DNA of 64,000 bases from Sphingobium psychrophilum. GTDB taxonomy: Bacteria; Pseudomonadota; Alphaproteobacteria; Sphingomonadales; Sphingomonadaceae. The position numbers were made by a program, and so were the translations under genes. The notes beneath the pieces are model-generated. The model was not told where the DNA came from. It worked only from the letters and a program-made list of their open reading frames with translations, and made no database searches. Shown here in pieces: positions 17,093-25,630 of the stretch (the stretch's first letter is position 1; each line of letters opens with the position of its first letter). Where the stretch lies: positions 1-64,000 of the forward strand of contig NZ_JABBFV010000011.1 in NCBI RefSeq assembly GCF_012927105.1, written 5' to 3'.

Positions 17093-17557
17093 ATGGACGA
17101 CATCACCATAGCTCGGGCGATCCATGTTCTCGCGGTTCTGCTCTGGATCGGCGGCGTGGCGTTTGTGACACTCGTGGTGATGCCGTCCATTCGCGCCGCG
17201 CATCCGCCAGCTGACAGGCTCGCGGCTTTCCACAAGCTCGAAGGCCGTTTCGCGGCGCAAGCGCGCATCTGGGTGCTGCTTGCCGGCGTCAGCGGCTTTT
17301 GGATGGTTGAGCGCGGGCAGATGTGGGATCGGTTCGCCGACCTGCGTTTCTGGTGGATGCATGCGATGGTTGGCCTCTGGGCGATTTTCGCTGCCATGCT
17401 GTTCGTGATTGAGCCGTTATTTCTTCATCGACGCATGGAGGATTCATCGCAGCCCGCCGCCGACTTCGATCGCATGGAGGTCGTTCATCGCGGGCTTCTG
17501 GGGTTTGCGGTGATCACGCTTCTCGGCGCCGTGGCAGGCAGTCACGGATTGTTGTGA
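17093..17557 (+). CDS. CopD-like integral membrane protein
   Basis: A 154-residue protein with four predicted membrane helices: ARAIHVLAVLLWIGGVAFVTLVVM, IWVLLAGVSGFWMVE, WWMHAMVGLWAIFAAMLFVIE and GLLGFAVITLLGAVAGSHGLL. Conserved histidines (IHVL, WWMHAM) resemble the haem- or copper-binding core of CopD/CybB-like proteins. It ends the putative NO-detoxification operon. The start at 17093 follows GGGAG and is 11 bases after the flavohaemoglobin stop. Function unknown. Confidence 0.75.
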   Translation: MDDITIARAIHVLAVLLWIGGVAFVTLVVMPSIRAAHPPADRLAAFHKLEGRFAAQARIWVLLAGVSGFWMVERGQMWDRFADLRFWWMHAMVGLWAIFAAMLFVIEPLFLHRRMEDSSQPAADFDRMEVVHRGLLGFAVITLLGAVAGSHGLL

Positions 17558-17737
17558 GGGCATTGATTGGTGACCCCAATTGTGCCGTATGACTTGTCGG
17601 AAAGCGGGCGTGGCGGGAACCCGGAGCGGACTAAGGTGTTGCAGCTTATGCGCAAGTTCCGTGGCCCGCTCCCCGGAGTCAGTGCTGCGCTGAAAAAAAG
17701 CCGCGTGGCAGCGACCAAAGGGGGATATTGATCGGGC

Positions 17738-19381
17738 ATGGTTAAAAGTTTGACCGAGGCCGAGCGGCAGATCGCGCTCGCAATTTCTGTTGCTGTCGCC
17801 TTTTGCGGTTTGGTCCTCGCCGCCGCAGGCACCCAGGACACGATAGAAGTTCACGGATGGCTGATCCTGATCTTCGGCGCCATTTGCGCAGTTGTTGTAA
17901 TCCGAGACTTATGGGAGCCGGAGCCGCCAAAATCCCGCCTCGAAAGCTATTATGACGACCCGATCAAGGCCGGCATTATCGCGAGCATGGCCTGGGCAGT
18001 GGTCGCCATGTTCGTGGGAGTATGGGTGGCAGCCCTGCTCGCGTTTCCCGATCTGACATTCGATAGCGCCTGGGCGAGCTTCGGCCGCCTGCGACCGGTT
18101 CACACGAGCGGTGTGATCTTTGGATTTGGCGGCAACGCGCTCATCGCCACCTCGTTTCATGTCGTGCAGCGGACCTCGCGTGCCCGGCTCCCCGATCAGC
18201 TTTCCCCCTGGTTTGTCCTTGTCGGCTACAATCTGTTCTGCATCCTGGCCGCCAGCGGATATCTGCTTGGTGTCACCCAATCGAAGGAATATGCCGAAGC
18301 CGAATGGTATGCGGACATCTGGCTGGTGATCGTCTGGGTGACCTATTTCGTCCTCTACATCAGGACGCTGGCGCGCCGCAAAGAACCCCACATCTATGTG
18401 GCCAACTGGTATTTCATGGCCTTCATCCTCGTCGTCGCAATTCTGCATATCATCAATAATCTCGCTGTCCCCGTCTCGCTGGGGCACGCCAAAAGCTATA
18501 CGATCTGGTCGGGCGTGCAGGACGCGATGGTGCAGTGGTGGTATGGCCACAATGCCGTCGCCTTCTTCCTCACGGCCGGCTTCCTGGGGATGCTCTATTA
18601 TTATCTGCCGATACGGGCGCAGCGGCCGATCTTCTCGTATCGGCTGTCGATCCTGAGCTTCTGGGGCATCACATTTTTCTACATGTGGGCCGGCTCGCAT
18701 CATCTTCACTATACGGCGCTGCCGCATTGGGTCCAGACGCTGGGGATGACCTTCTCGGTCATGCTTCTCGTTCCGTCCTGGGCCTCGGCCGGGAATGCCT
18801 TGCTGACGTTGAACGGCGCATGGCACTGCGTGCGTGACGATGCCACGCTGCGCTTCATGATGGTCGCAGCCGTGTTCTACGGCATTTCTACCTTCGAAGG
18901 ATCCTTCCTGGCGATCCGCCCGGTCAATTCTCTCTCGCATTATACCGATTGGACCGTGGGCCACGTTCATGCAGGCGCACTCGGATGGGTCGCGCTCATT
19001 ACCTTCGGCTCATTCTATACGCTGGTGCCGTCACTCTGGAAGCGCGAGAAGATGTATTCGTCGGCGCTGGTCGAGTGGCATTTCTGGCTCGCTCTGGCCG
19101 GGACACTTGTCTACATTTTCGCAATGTGGAATTCCGGCATTATCCAGGGCCTTATGTGGCGGACCTATACGGAGGAAGGCACGCTCGCCTATTCGTTCCT
19201 CGACTCGCTGCGCGCGATGTATCCCTATTACATCGCGCGTACCTTCGGCGGCCTGTTGTTCCTGATCGGAGCAGTGATCGGCTCTTACAATATGTGGAGG
19301 ACCATTCGCGCATCGCCATCCAGCGCGGCGATAGAAGGCGACGTTCCTTTGAACGTCACCACCGCGGTGGTGAGGGGCTGA
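17738..19381 (+). CDS. ccoN: cbb3-type cytochrome c oxidase subunit I
   Basis: A 547-residue catalytic subunit with about 14 membrane helices. It shows the haem-copper histidines of the family, seen in RPVHTSGVIFGFGGNALIAT (low-spin haem ligand), MVQWWYGHNAVAFFLTAGF (copper B histidine), AGSHHLHYTALPHW (two more copper ligands) and TVGHVHAGALGW (haem histidines). It reduces oxygen to water with very high affinity and pumps protons. The N-terminal ~65 residues form an extra two-helix extension. It heads the ccoNOQP operon, about 180 bases after the NO module. Confidence 0.96.
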   Translation: MVKSLTEAERQIALAISVAVAFCGLVLAAAGTQDTIEVHGWLILIFGAICAVVVIRDLWEPEPPKSRLESYYDDPIKAGIIASMAWAVVAMFVGVWVAALLAFPDLTFDSAWASFGRLRPVHTSGVIFGFGGNALIATSFHVVQRTSRARLPDQLSPWFVLVGYNLFCILAASGYLLGVTQSKEYAEAEWYADIWLVIVWVTYFVLYIRTLARRKEPHIYVANWYFMAFILVVAILHIINNLAVPVSLGHAKSYTIWSGVQDAMVQWWYGHNAVAFFLTAGFLGMLYYYLPIRAQRPIFSYRLSILSFWGITFFYMWAGSHHLHYTALPHWVQTLGMTFSVMLLVPSWASAGNALLTLNGAWHCVRDDATLRFMMVAAVFYGISTFEGSFLAIRPVNSLSHYTDWTVGHVHAGALGWVALITFGSFYTLVPSLWKREKMYSSALVEWHFWLALAGTLVYIFAMWNSGIIQGLMWRTYTEEGTLAYSFLDSLRAMYPYYIARTFGGLLFLIGAVIGSYNMWRTIRASPSSAAIEGDVPLNVTTAVVRG

Positions 19382-19384
19382 GCA

Positions 19385-20137
19385 ATGGCGGAACTCTTTC
19401 ATCGCAAGCTTGAGCGGAGCACCATCGGCTTCGTGCTCGCAATTGTCGCGGCTGCCAGTGTCGGCGGCCTTGTCGAAATAGCCCCACTCTTCACGATCGA
19501 TGAGACAGTGGAGAAGGCGCCTGACATGCGGCTCTACACACCACTCGAACTGGCAGGTCGGAATATCTACGTTCGCGAGGGCTGCTATGCCTGCCACAGC
19601 CAGATGATCCGCACCTTGCAGGATGAGGTCGAGCGCTACGGGCCTTATTCTCTGGCGGTCGAGTCCAAGTATGACCATCCGATGCTCTGGGGCTCGAAGC
19701 GAACCGGCCCGGATCTTGCCCGCATCGGCGGCAAATATTCGGATTTCTGGCACGTCGCCCATCTGACCAATCCGCGCGAGGTCGTGCCCGATTCAAACAT
19801 GCCCGCCTATTCCTGGCTGGCGCGCACCGCACTGCGGGTCGATGATCTGCCTTTGCATCTGAAAGCCCTGCGCGCTGCCGGCGTTCCCTACACCGACGCG
19901 ATGATCGAAAACGCCAGCATCGATGCTTACGACCAAGCGACGCCGGAAAGCTCGACGTCGTCCGGTGTTGCGGATCGCTACGGCAAAGAAACGCAAGTGC
20001 GCGTGTTCGACGACGTGGCGACCGAAGTCACCGAAATGGACGCTTTGGTGGCTTATCTCCAGGTTTTGGGACGGCTGACCGATGCGCCGTATAAGAATAC
20101 GGCAGCGCCGCAAAAGCCACCTGGGCCGGTGAAATGA
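19385..20137 (+). CDS. ccoO: cbb3 oxidase monohaem subunit II
   Basis: A 250-residue protein with one N-terminal membrane anchor (IGFVLAIVAAASVGGLVEIAPLF) and a single periplasmic haem c site, GCYACHSQMIRTL. The axial methionine is probably in VVPDSNMPAYSWL. It passes electrons from CcoP to CcoN. It starts three bases after the ccoN stop. Its C-terminal region contains the usual EMDALVAYLQVLGR helix. Confidence 0.95.
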   Translation: MAELFHRKLERSTIGFVLAIVAAASVGGLVEIAPLFTIDETVEKAPDMRLYTPLELAGRNIYVREGCYACHSQMIRTLQDEVERYGPYSLAVESKYDHPMLWGSKRTGPDLARIGGKYSDFWHVAHLTNPREVVPDSNMPAYSWLARTALRVDDLPLHLKALRAAGVPYTDAMIENASIDAYDQATPESSTSSGVADRYGKETQVRVFDDVATEVTEMDALVAYLQVLGRLTDAPYKNTAAPQKPPGPVK

Positions 20138-20152
20138 GATGAGGAGAGACCC

Positions 20153-20323
20153 ATGGATTTAAGCCACGACGCTCTCGTCGCATTCTCGAAAAGCTGGGGG
20201 CTGTTCTACCTCATCGGGCTGATGATCGGCGTGCTCATCTACACGTTTCGTCCTTCCAACCGAAAGAAGTTCGACAAAGCCAAGCAAAGCGTTCTCGATC
20301 AGGATGACAAGCCGTGGACGTAG
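20153..20323 (+). CDS. ccoQ: cbb3 oxidase small subunit CcoQ
   Basis: A 56-residue protein with one membrane helix (GLFYLIGLMIGVLIYTF) and a charged C-terminal tail (RPSNRKKFDKAKQSVLDQDD). It sits between ccoO and ccoP as expected. CcoQ stabilises the oxidase complex. A GAGGAGAGACCC ribosome-binding site precedes its ATG, and its stop lies inside the start of ccoP. Confidence 0.92.
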   Translation: MDLSHDALVAFSKSWGLFYLIGLMIGVLIYTFRPSNRKKFDKAKQSVLDQDDKPWT

Positions 20324-21192
20324 AACGCGATCCCGTCAGCGGCCGCGAGACGACCGGCCATGTTTGGAACGGCATCAAGGAGCTTGATACGCCAGTCCCC
20401 AAAGGCGTGTTGATCTTTCTGATTGTCACCCATCTTTTCGCCTTTGCCTGGTGGATCCTCATGCCGACCTGGCCGGTGGGCCATACTTACACCAAGGGCA
20501 TTCTCAACACGGACCAACGCACTTCGGTCGAGAAGCATTTGGTCGATGCGCAGGCGGGACGCGCGGCCTGGATGAAGCGGATCGAAAGCGAGAATCTCGA
20601 ACAGATCGCGGCCGACCCGCAGCTCATGTCGATCGTGCGCAGCACCGGTCACCGGCTTTTCGGTGATAATTGTGCCGCCTGCCACGGCATCAATGCCAAG
20701 GGCGGTTATGGCTATCCCGATCTGACTGATGATGACTGGATCTGGGGCGGTGATCTTGAAACAATCGCGCAGACTATGCGCGTCGGGGTCAATGAACAGC
20801 ATCCGCAGGGTCGGAACTCGCAGATGCCTTCTTTTGGTCGGGATGGCATTCTCGACGCCGATCAGGTCAGTCTGGCGGCCAATTACATCTATTCCTTGTC
20901 GCATCCCAAATTCGTGACGGCGGCCAACCGTGCCTCGGTTTTGTCGGGGCGCGAGGTGTTCATGTCGAATTGCGCGATTTGCCATGGCGAAGATGCGCGC
21001 GGCAAACGCGATGTCGGCGCGCCCAATCTATCGGACACGCGCTGGATCTATGGGGGCGACCTTGATCAGATTGTCGAGACTGTGCATGGCGGTCGCCAAG
21101 GCCATATGCCGACCTGGGATGAACGACTGAGCGCCGCCGATATCAAGATTTTGGCGCTCTATGTTCACTCACTGAGCTCGCCCGCGCCATGA
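20314..21192 (+). CDS. ccoP: cbb3 oxidase dihaem subunit III
   Basis: A 292-residue membrane-anchored dihaem cytochrome c. An N-terminal anchor, GVLIFLIVTHLFAFAWWIL, is followed by two haem sites: NCAACHGINAKGGYGYPDL and NCAICHGEDARGKRDVGAP. Axial methionines appear in SQMPSFG and GHMPTWDERL. It accepts electrons from soluble cytochromes. It uses a GTG start that overlaps ccoQ by ten bases, which suggests translational coupling. Confidence 0.95.
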   Translation: MDVERDPVSGRETTGHVWNGIKELDTPVPKGVLIFLIVTHLFAFAWWILMPTWPVGHTYTKGILNTDQRTSVEKHLVDAQAGRAAWMKRIESENLEQIAADPQLMSIVRSTGHRLFGDNCAACHGINAKGGYGYPDLTDDDWIWGGDLETIAQTMRVGVNEQHPQGRNSQMPSFGRDGILDADQVSLAANYIYSLSHPKFVTAANRASVLSGREVFMSNCAICHGEDARGKRDVGAPNLSDTRWIYGGDLDQIVETVHGGRQGHMPTWDERLSAADIKILALYVHSLSSPAP

Positions 21193-21377
21193 ATGTGACG
21201 CGAAGCAGATCGCGATGGATTGTTTGGAGCTTCGTAGCGGCCGGGCTGCTCCTGTTCGTTCTCGCCAATGCGCATTTGATTTACGTCGCGTTCCAATCGC
21301 AGCCCAATTGCGTTGGGCATTTGAAGGAGCGAGCGAGCGAGAGCGGCCAGTATCGCGCGGCGAAATCGGCATGCTGA
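21189..21377 (+). CDS. Small single-helix membrane protein after ccoP
   Basis: A 62-residue protein with one membrane helix (WIVWSFVAAGLLLFVLANAHLIYVA). A short tail with two cysteines (QPNCVGHL and a C-terminal AAKSAC) would lie in the periplasm if the arginine-rich N-terminus is inside. Its ATG overlaps the ccoP stop by four bases. I do not recognise a named family. It lies where ccoG or ccoH would normally start, but it is too short for CcoH. Its position suggests an accessory role for the oxidase. Confidence 0.7.
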   Translation: MNVTRSRSRWIVWSFVAAGLLLFVLANAHLIYVAFQSQPNCVGHLKERASESGQYRAAKSAC

Positions 21378-21390
21378 AAGGTTGCTGGAC

Positions 21391-22209
21391 ATGACTGAGG
21401 AGAGCGCCTCTTACGGATTGCTGACCGAAACGTCGGGAATCGATGAAACCAGGAACGCCCGGCTTCAGCGCCACCTCCCGCCGCTCGTTGGCTTGCGCTG
21501 GCTTGGAGCGGGTTGGCGCGACCTAATGGATCGACCGGTGCCGAGCCTTCTTTACGGTCTGGGCACCTTTGTCCTGTCGGTCGCCGCGGTCGCGATCCTC
21601 GCCCTGTACGGGCGAGACTATATTCTTTTTCCCGCGCTCGCCGGCTTCATGATCGTCGCCCCGCTGCTCGCCGTAGGACTCTATGAAAAGAGCCGGGCTC
21701 GTGAGCAGGGCGAGACAATCGGCCTGCGCGGCATGCTTTTCGTGAAACCCGCAGCGGGCCCACAGGTCTATTTCACCGGGTTGCTGCTCAGTCTTCTCAT
21801 GCTTTTATGGATTCGCTCGGCAGTCCTCATCTATGCCCTATTCTTCGGCGTCCGCCCGTTCCCCGGCATTTCGCATATTACGGCTTTCCTCCTGGCCGAT
21901 CCCGTGGGCTGGATCATCCTTGGTGTCGGTACGGCAGTCGGTGGATTGTTCGCTTCCTTCGCCTTCGCGATCAGTGTTTTCGCGATTCCGATGTTGCTGG
22001 ACCGAAAGGTCGATGCGCTCACGGCGATGGGGACCAGCATGGCGCTCGTATGGAACAACCTTGCGCCGATGATCGTGTGGGGAGGAATCGTTCTGGCGCT
22101 TTTCATTCTTTGCGCGGCAACAGGACTTCTCGGGCTCATCCTTATTTTCCCATGGCTGGGTCATGCCACCTGGCATGCCTATCGTGGGGTCGCCGAAGCG
22201 GACGCCTAG
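21391..22209 (+). CDS. DUF2189 integral membrane protein
   Basis: A 272-residue membrane protein with about six helices, for example LLYGLGTFVLSVAAVAILALYG, FMIVAPLLAVGLYEKSR and GWIILGVGTAVGGLFASFAFAISVFA. The VAPLLAVGLYEKSRAREQGE stretch is typical of DUF2189. The ATG at 21391 is preferred over a TTG at 21382. It lies between ccoP and ccoI, an arrangement common in alphaproteobacteria. Function is unknown; an oxidase assembly or copper-related role is inferred from position. Confidence 0.82.
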   Translation: MTEESASYGLLTETSGIDETRNARLQRHLPPLVGLRWLGAGWRDLMDRPVPSLLYGLGTFVLSVAAVAILALYGRDYILFPALAGFMIVAPLLAVGLYEKSRAREQGETIGLRGMLFVKPAAGPQVYFTGLLLSLLMLLWIRSAVLIYALFFGVRPFPGISHITAFLLADPVGWIILGVGTAVGGLFASFAFAISVFAIPMLLDRKVDALTAMGTSMALVWNNLAPMIVWGGIVLALFILCAATGLLGLILIFPWLGHATWHAYRGVAEADA

Positions 22210-22211
22210 GA

Positions 22212-24467
22212 ATGGCATCGCGTGCCGCTTTGAACGATATCGCGTTGCGACGAACACCGGCCCGCCAGTCGGTCGATGAACTCATCCTCGCCAGCAGAGT
22301 GCTGGATGATGGCCTCCTTCAGACCCAATTGTCGGTACCTACCGCGCACTGCGGCGGGTGCATGGCGAAGATCGAGCGGACCTTGGCTCAGCTCGATGGG
22401 GTGGTGTCGGCACGCGTCAACCTTTCGACGCGGCGGGCTACGGTTACGTGGAAAAGGACGGGGACTGCCCCCCCGCTGCTCGAAAGCTTGTCCAAAGCCG
22501 GCTTCGAAGCGAATCTGCTGAACAATCTCGAGGGCCAGCCGGATCGCGAAAGACGCAGGTTGATCGTTGCCATGGCGGTCTCGGGATTTGCGGCGATGAA
22601 CATCATGCTGCTCTCGGTGTCGGTATGGTCAGGCGCTGACGCAAGTACGCGCCATCTCTTCCATGCGATATCGGCGCTGCTGGCGATTCCGACGGTAGCC
22701 TATTCGGGGCGCATCTTCTTTCAATCGGCATGGTCCGCCTTGCGTGCAGGTCGCACCAACATGGACGTGCCCATCTCGATCGGCATTCTCCTCGCGCTTG
22801 GCTTGAGTATCTTCGACACATTGCATTCCGGCCCGCATGCCTATTTCGACGCTGTCGTCACGCTGATCTTCTTTTTGCTGATCGGACGAACGCTTGATTA
22901 TCTGATGCGCGACAAGGCGCGTTCCGCAGTGCTCGGCCTCGCGAAAATGATGCCTGCGGGCGCGAAGGTCATCGCCGAGGATGGTGCACGCACATTCGTG
23001 GCGCTCGACAGCATCGCGGTGGGCGATGCCATCGTCGTCGCGCCGGGAGAACGCGTGCCGCTCGACGGAGTCGTCATTGCCGGAGAGGGCGATGTCGACA
23101 CTGCCGCTGTAACGGGCGAGGCGATGCCGACGCCCGTAATGGCTGGCAGCAAGCTTCTGTCCGGCATGCTCAATCTCAATGGCTCGTTGGAAGTCCGCGT
23201 CACCAGCACGAGCGCGCAGTCCTTTCTCGCGGAAATGGTCCTGATGATGGAGGCCGCCGAGCAGGGCCGCGCACGCTACCGGCGCTTGGCGGATCGCGTG
23301 GCGACCTATTATTCACCGATCATCCATTCGCTGGCCGTCGCCACCTTTGTCGGGTGGTTTCTGTCGACCGGCGATTGGCATCGGTCACTCACGATCGCGA
23401 TTTCTGTGCTCATCATCACCTGCCCGTGCGCATTAGGCTTGGCCATTCCCATGGTGCAACTCGTTGCGGCGAAGCGCTTGTTCGAGCGCGGTATCGCCCT
23501 GAAGGACGGAAGCGCGCTCGAACGCTTGGCTGAGGTCGATATTGTCGTTTTTGATAAGACGGGCACGCTGACCATCGGCGATCTGCGCGTAACCGAAGCC
23601 GATATCGACAAGCGCTACCGCGAGGTCGCCTTGGCCATGGCGTCGCGATCCGACCACCCTGTGGCGCGCGCCATCGCAGCAAGTGGCGAGGGCCGTTCAG
23701 GCGTCAACCTGGAAAGCTTTTCCGAGCTTCCGGGAAAGGGGTTAGAAGCGCGCCGTGCCGGCCATGTATTCAGAATAGGCCGATCCGATTGGGCGCTGAG
23801 CACCAATGGCGATATCGACAGCCTCCACACGGTCTTTTCAGTTGATGGCGAACTGGCAGGCCATTTTCGCTTTTCCGACCGCGAGAAGGCCAGCGCGCGA
23901 GATGCGGTGCGTCAGGTGAGGGAACTTGGTCTGGAAGTGGAGTTGCTTTCGGGTGATGACCCGGGAGCGGTATCGGCGGTGGCGGGCTCGATCGGTATCG
24001 CGGAATTTCGCGCCGGCCTCCTGCCTCAGCAGAAAGTGCAGCGTCTCGAAGCGCTCGCCGATAAGCAGTGCAAGACCTTGATGGTGGGCGATGGATTGAA
24101 CGACGGACCAGCTCTCTCCGCCGCGCATGTTTCCATGGCACCGTCCAATGCCGCCGATATCGGCCGCGCTGCCGCCGATATCGTGTTTTTCGGACAGGAT
24201 CTCACAGCTATTCCGCAAGCCCTCCGGGTTTCCCGCGCTGCCCGTAGGCTTGTCCGGCAGAACCTCGTTTTTTCAGTCGGATACAACTTAGTGGTGTTGC
24301 CGATGGCCGTCACGGGTCATGTCAGTCCTTTGCTCGCGGCAATCGCAATGTCGCTATCCTCCATTTCAGTAGTGGCAAATGCTCTGCGCGTCCCTTCTCA
24401 GAGTGAACCCAGCCCAAATACGGCTCGTCGAGAGCGCGTGCTGGTTCCTACAGGGGGCGCGGCATGA
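22212..24467 (+). CDS. ccoI: Copper-transporting P1B ATPase for cbb3 assembly
   Basis: A 751-residue P-type ATPase. An N-terminal metal-binding domain with C47 and C50 (PTAHCGGCMAKIERTLAQL) precedes eight membrane helices. The transport site is [11 protein letters not shown], the phosphorylated aspartate is in [13 protein letters not shown], and VGDGLNDGPALSAA and the SDHPVARAIA HP-locus are present. CcoI/FixI exports copper for insertion into CcoN. The start two bases after the DUF2189 gene is chosen over a long upstream extension that overlaps that gene. It overlaps ccoS by four bases. Confidence 0.94.
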   Translation: MASRAALNDIALRRTPARQSVDELILASRVLDDGLLQTQLSVPTAHCGGCMAKIERTLAQLDGVVSARVNLSTRRATVTWKRTGTAPPLLESLSKAGFEANLLNNLEGQPDRERRRLIVAMAVSGFAAMNIMLLSVSVWSGADASTRHLFHAISALLAIPTVAYSGRIFFQSAWSALRAGRTNMDVPISIGILLALGLSIFDTLHSGPHAYFDAVVTLIFFLLIGRTLDYLMRDKARSAVLGLAKMMPAGAKVIAEDGARTFVALDSIAVGDAIVVAPGERVPLDGVVIAGEGDVDTAAVTGEAMPTPVMAGSKLLSGMLNLNGSLEVRVTSTSAQSFLAEMVLMMEAAEQGRARYRRLADRVATYYSPIIHSLAVATFVGWFLSTGDWHRSLTIAISVLIITCPCALGLAIPMVQLVAAKRLFERGIALKDGSALERLAEVDIVVFDKTGTLTIGDLRVTEADIDKRYREVALAMASRSDHPVARAIAASGEGRSGVNLESFSELPGKGLEARRAGHVFRIGRSDWALSTNGDIDSLHTVFSVDGELAGHFRFSDREKASARDAVRQVRELGLEVELLSGDDPGAVSAVAGSIGIAEFRAGLLPQQKVQRLEALADKQCKTLMVGDGLNDGPALSAAHVSMAPSNAADIGRAAADIVFFGQDLTAIPQALRVSRAARRLVRQNLVFSVGYNLVVLPMAVTGHVSPLLAAIAMSLSSISVVANALRVPSQSEPSPNTARRERVLVPTGGAA

Positions 24468-24664
24468 CGGCTCTCGCTTGGTTAGTGCCGATTGCGCTGG
24501 TAATGGGTTTGGTAGGCTTGGGCGCCTTCCTGTGGTCTATGAGCAGCGGGCAGTATGACGATCTTGATGGCGCGGCAGAACGCATCTTCATAGATGCCGA
24601 TGCCGACATGCCCATGGTGAATACCCAGGAACAGGCGACCGAGCCGAAACCGTCCAGATCGTAG
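24464..24664 (+). CDS. ccoS: cbb3 oxidase maturation protein CcoS
   Basis: A 66-residue protein with one membrane helix (LVPIALVMGLVGLGAFLWSM) followed by SGQYDDLDGAAERIF, the CcoS family signature. CcoS is needed to assemble cofactors into the oxidase. It overlaps ccoI by four bases. Confidence 0.93.
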   Translation: MTALAWLVPIALVMGLVGLGAFLWSMSSGQYDDLDGAAERIFIDADADMPMVNTQEQATEPKPSRS

Positions 24665-24717
24665 CGAGTTAATGAATGGGGATGATATTTGGCAAAAATG
24701 CGATCGAGGAAAATCTG

Positions 24718-24843
24718 ATGACGCGCACACATGGTGGGAATTGGGTCGGCATCCTAGCCTTCGTCTGCGGTGCGGCGGTCATATTACCCAGCTTGGTCGC
24801 ATTGGCGCTGAGTCTGCTTGCGGTTGTCCGAATTATATTTTGA
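24718..24843 (+). CDS. Possible 41-residue hydrophobic peptide
   Basis: A short frame with a GAGGA seven bases before its ATG. It encodes a charged N-terminus (MTRTHGGNW) and one long hydrophobic helix (VGILAFVCGAAVILPSLVAL) up to a C-terminal RIIF. It follows ccoS by about 50 bases. It resembles small oxidase-associated membrane peptides only in its general features. Confidence 0.4.
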   Translation: MTRTHGGNWVGILAFVCGAAVILPSLVALALSLLAVVRIIF

Positions 24844-25294
24844 AGCCCACTGAGGCCTCCAAATGACCCGTATTTCGTATTTATTCCGCCGTCAGAGCTT
24901 TTGGCACAATTCGAGGTTAAGTTAGTGGACTGCGGACGAGTTTGTCCCCCTAATCAGCGTCAGGTTTGTGGAGCCGTCGCCGAGCCGTTCCTGCATCACT
25001 GCGACGCTCAGGAAGCGCCGCTTCGGCAGGCGTTCTTTTCGGCGGCTGCTAGCGCGCGGTCCATCTCTTCAATTATGTCTTTCCGAGCCGGTTGAAATTT
25101 CAGATCACATGGCCGCCTTTCGAATATTTCGCCATAGCCTCCTCGTTAGCAAGTGTAACGAGCGTTTGGGCCTATCTCTTCCAGGTTCCCGCGTGTTTGG
25201 ATGTTTGCTGGCGTATTCAGTGGCGCCGGTGACTTCCACGCCGTTCGCGTGTTGTCGGATATGATCGTAAAAAACTGTTAAAGAGGATCTGAGA
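24844..25294. other. Intergenic stretch, no recognised gene
   Basis: About 450 bases between the cco operon and a cupin gene. Short frames on both strands resemble nothing I can name, and several look like decayed coding sequence. The promoter of the cupin gene should be near its 3' end, where AAAGAGGATCTGAG precedes the ATG. Confidence 0.4.
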
Positions 25295-25630
25295 ATGGCG
25301 CTCCAGCATGCAAAGCCCGGCGAAGTGGTCCATCTTCCAACGCTGGCTCCTGAGCGCGGGACCACCGGGACGACCGCGCTGGTCAAATCCGACCGGTTCG
25401 AGGCCATTCACCTCGTCGTTCCCGCGGGATCGACCATACCGCCACATCATGTTGCCGGTTATCTGACGCTGCATTGCCTGGAAGGTCGGGTCACGTTGGG
25501 ACCAACGAATATTGCGCTCGGCGCTGGCGATTGGGTCTATCTGGAGCGCGGCGATCAGCACTCCGTCCAAGGCATCGAAGATGCGCGGCTGCTGCTCACG
25601 ATCTTGTTCGATACGCCGCCAACGCCGTGA
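25295..25630 (+). CDS. Small cupin-domain protein
   Basis: A 111-residue single cupin domain. Metal-ligand histidines are in IPPHHVAGYLTLHCLEG and in ERGDQHSVQGIEDA, matching the two cupin motifs. Such small cupins bind a metal and may act as sensors or simple enzymes. It converges with nnrS, ending one base from that gene's stop. A good ribosome-binding site (AGAGGA) supports the start. Confidence 0.85.
   Translation: MALQHAKPGEVVHLPTLAPERGTTGTTALVKSDRFEAIHLVVPAGSTIPPHHVAGYLTLHCLEGRVTLGPTNIALGAGDWVYLERGDQHSVQGIEDARLLLTILFDTPPTP

Noticed and set aside
17558..17737. Possible FNR/FixK box before ccoN (TTGATTGGTGACCCCAA)
   Set aside because: The right half does not match TCAA or ATCAA at proper spacing, so it is not a convincing site.
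21807..22211. N-terminal extension of ccoI
   Set aside because: The upstream codons overlap the DUF2189 gene in another frame and do not resemble CcoI; the ATG at 22212 gives the normal protein.
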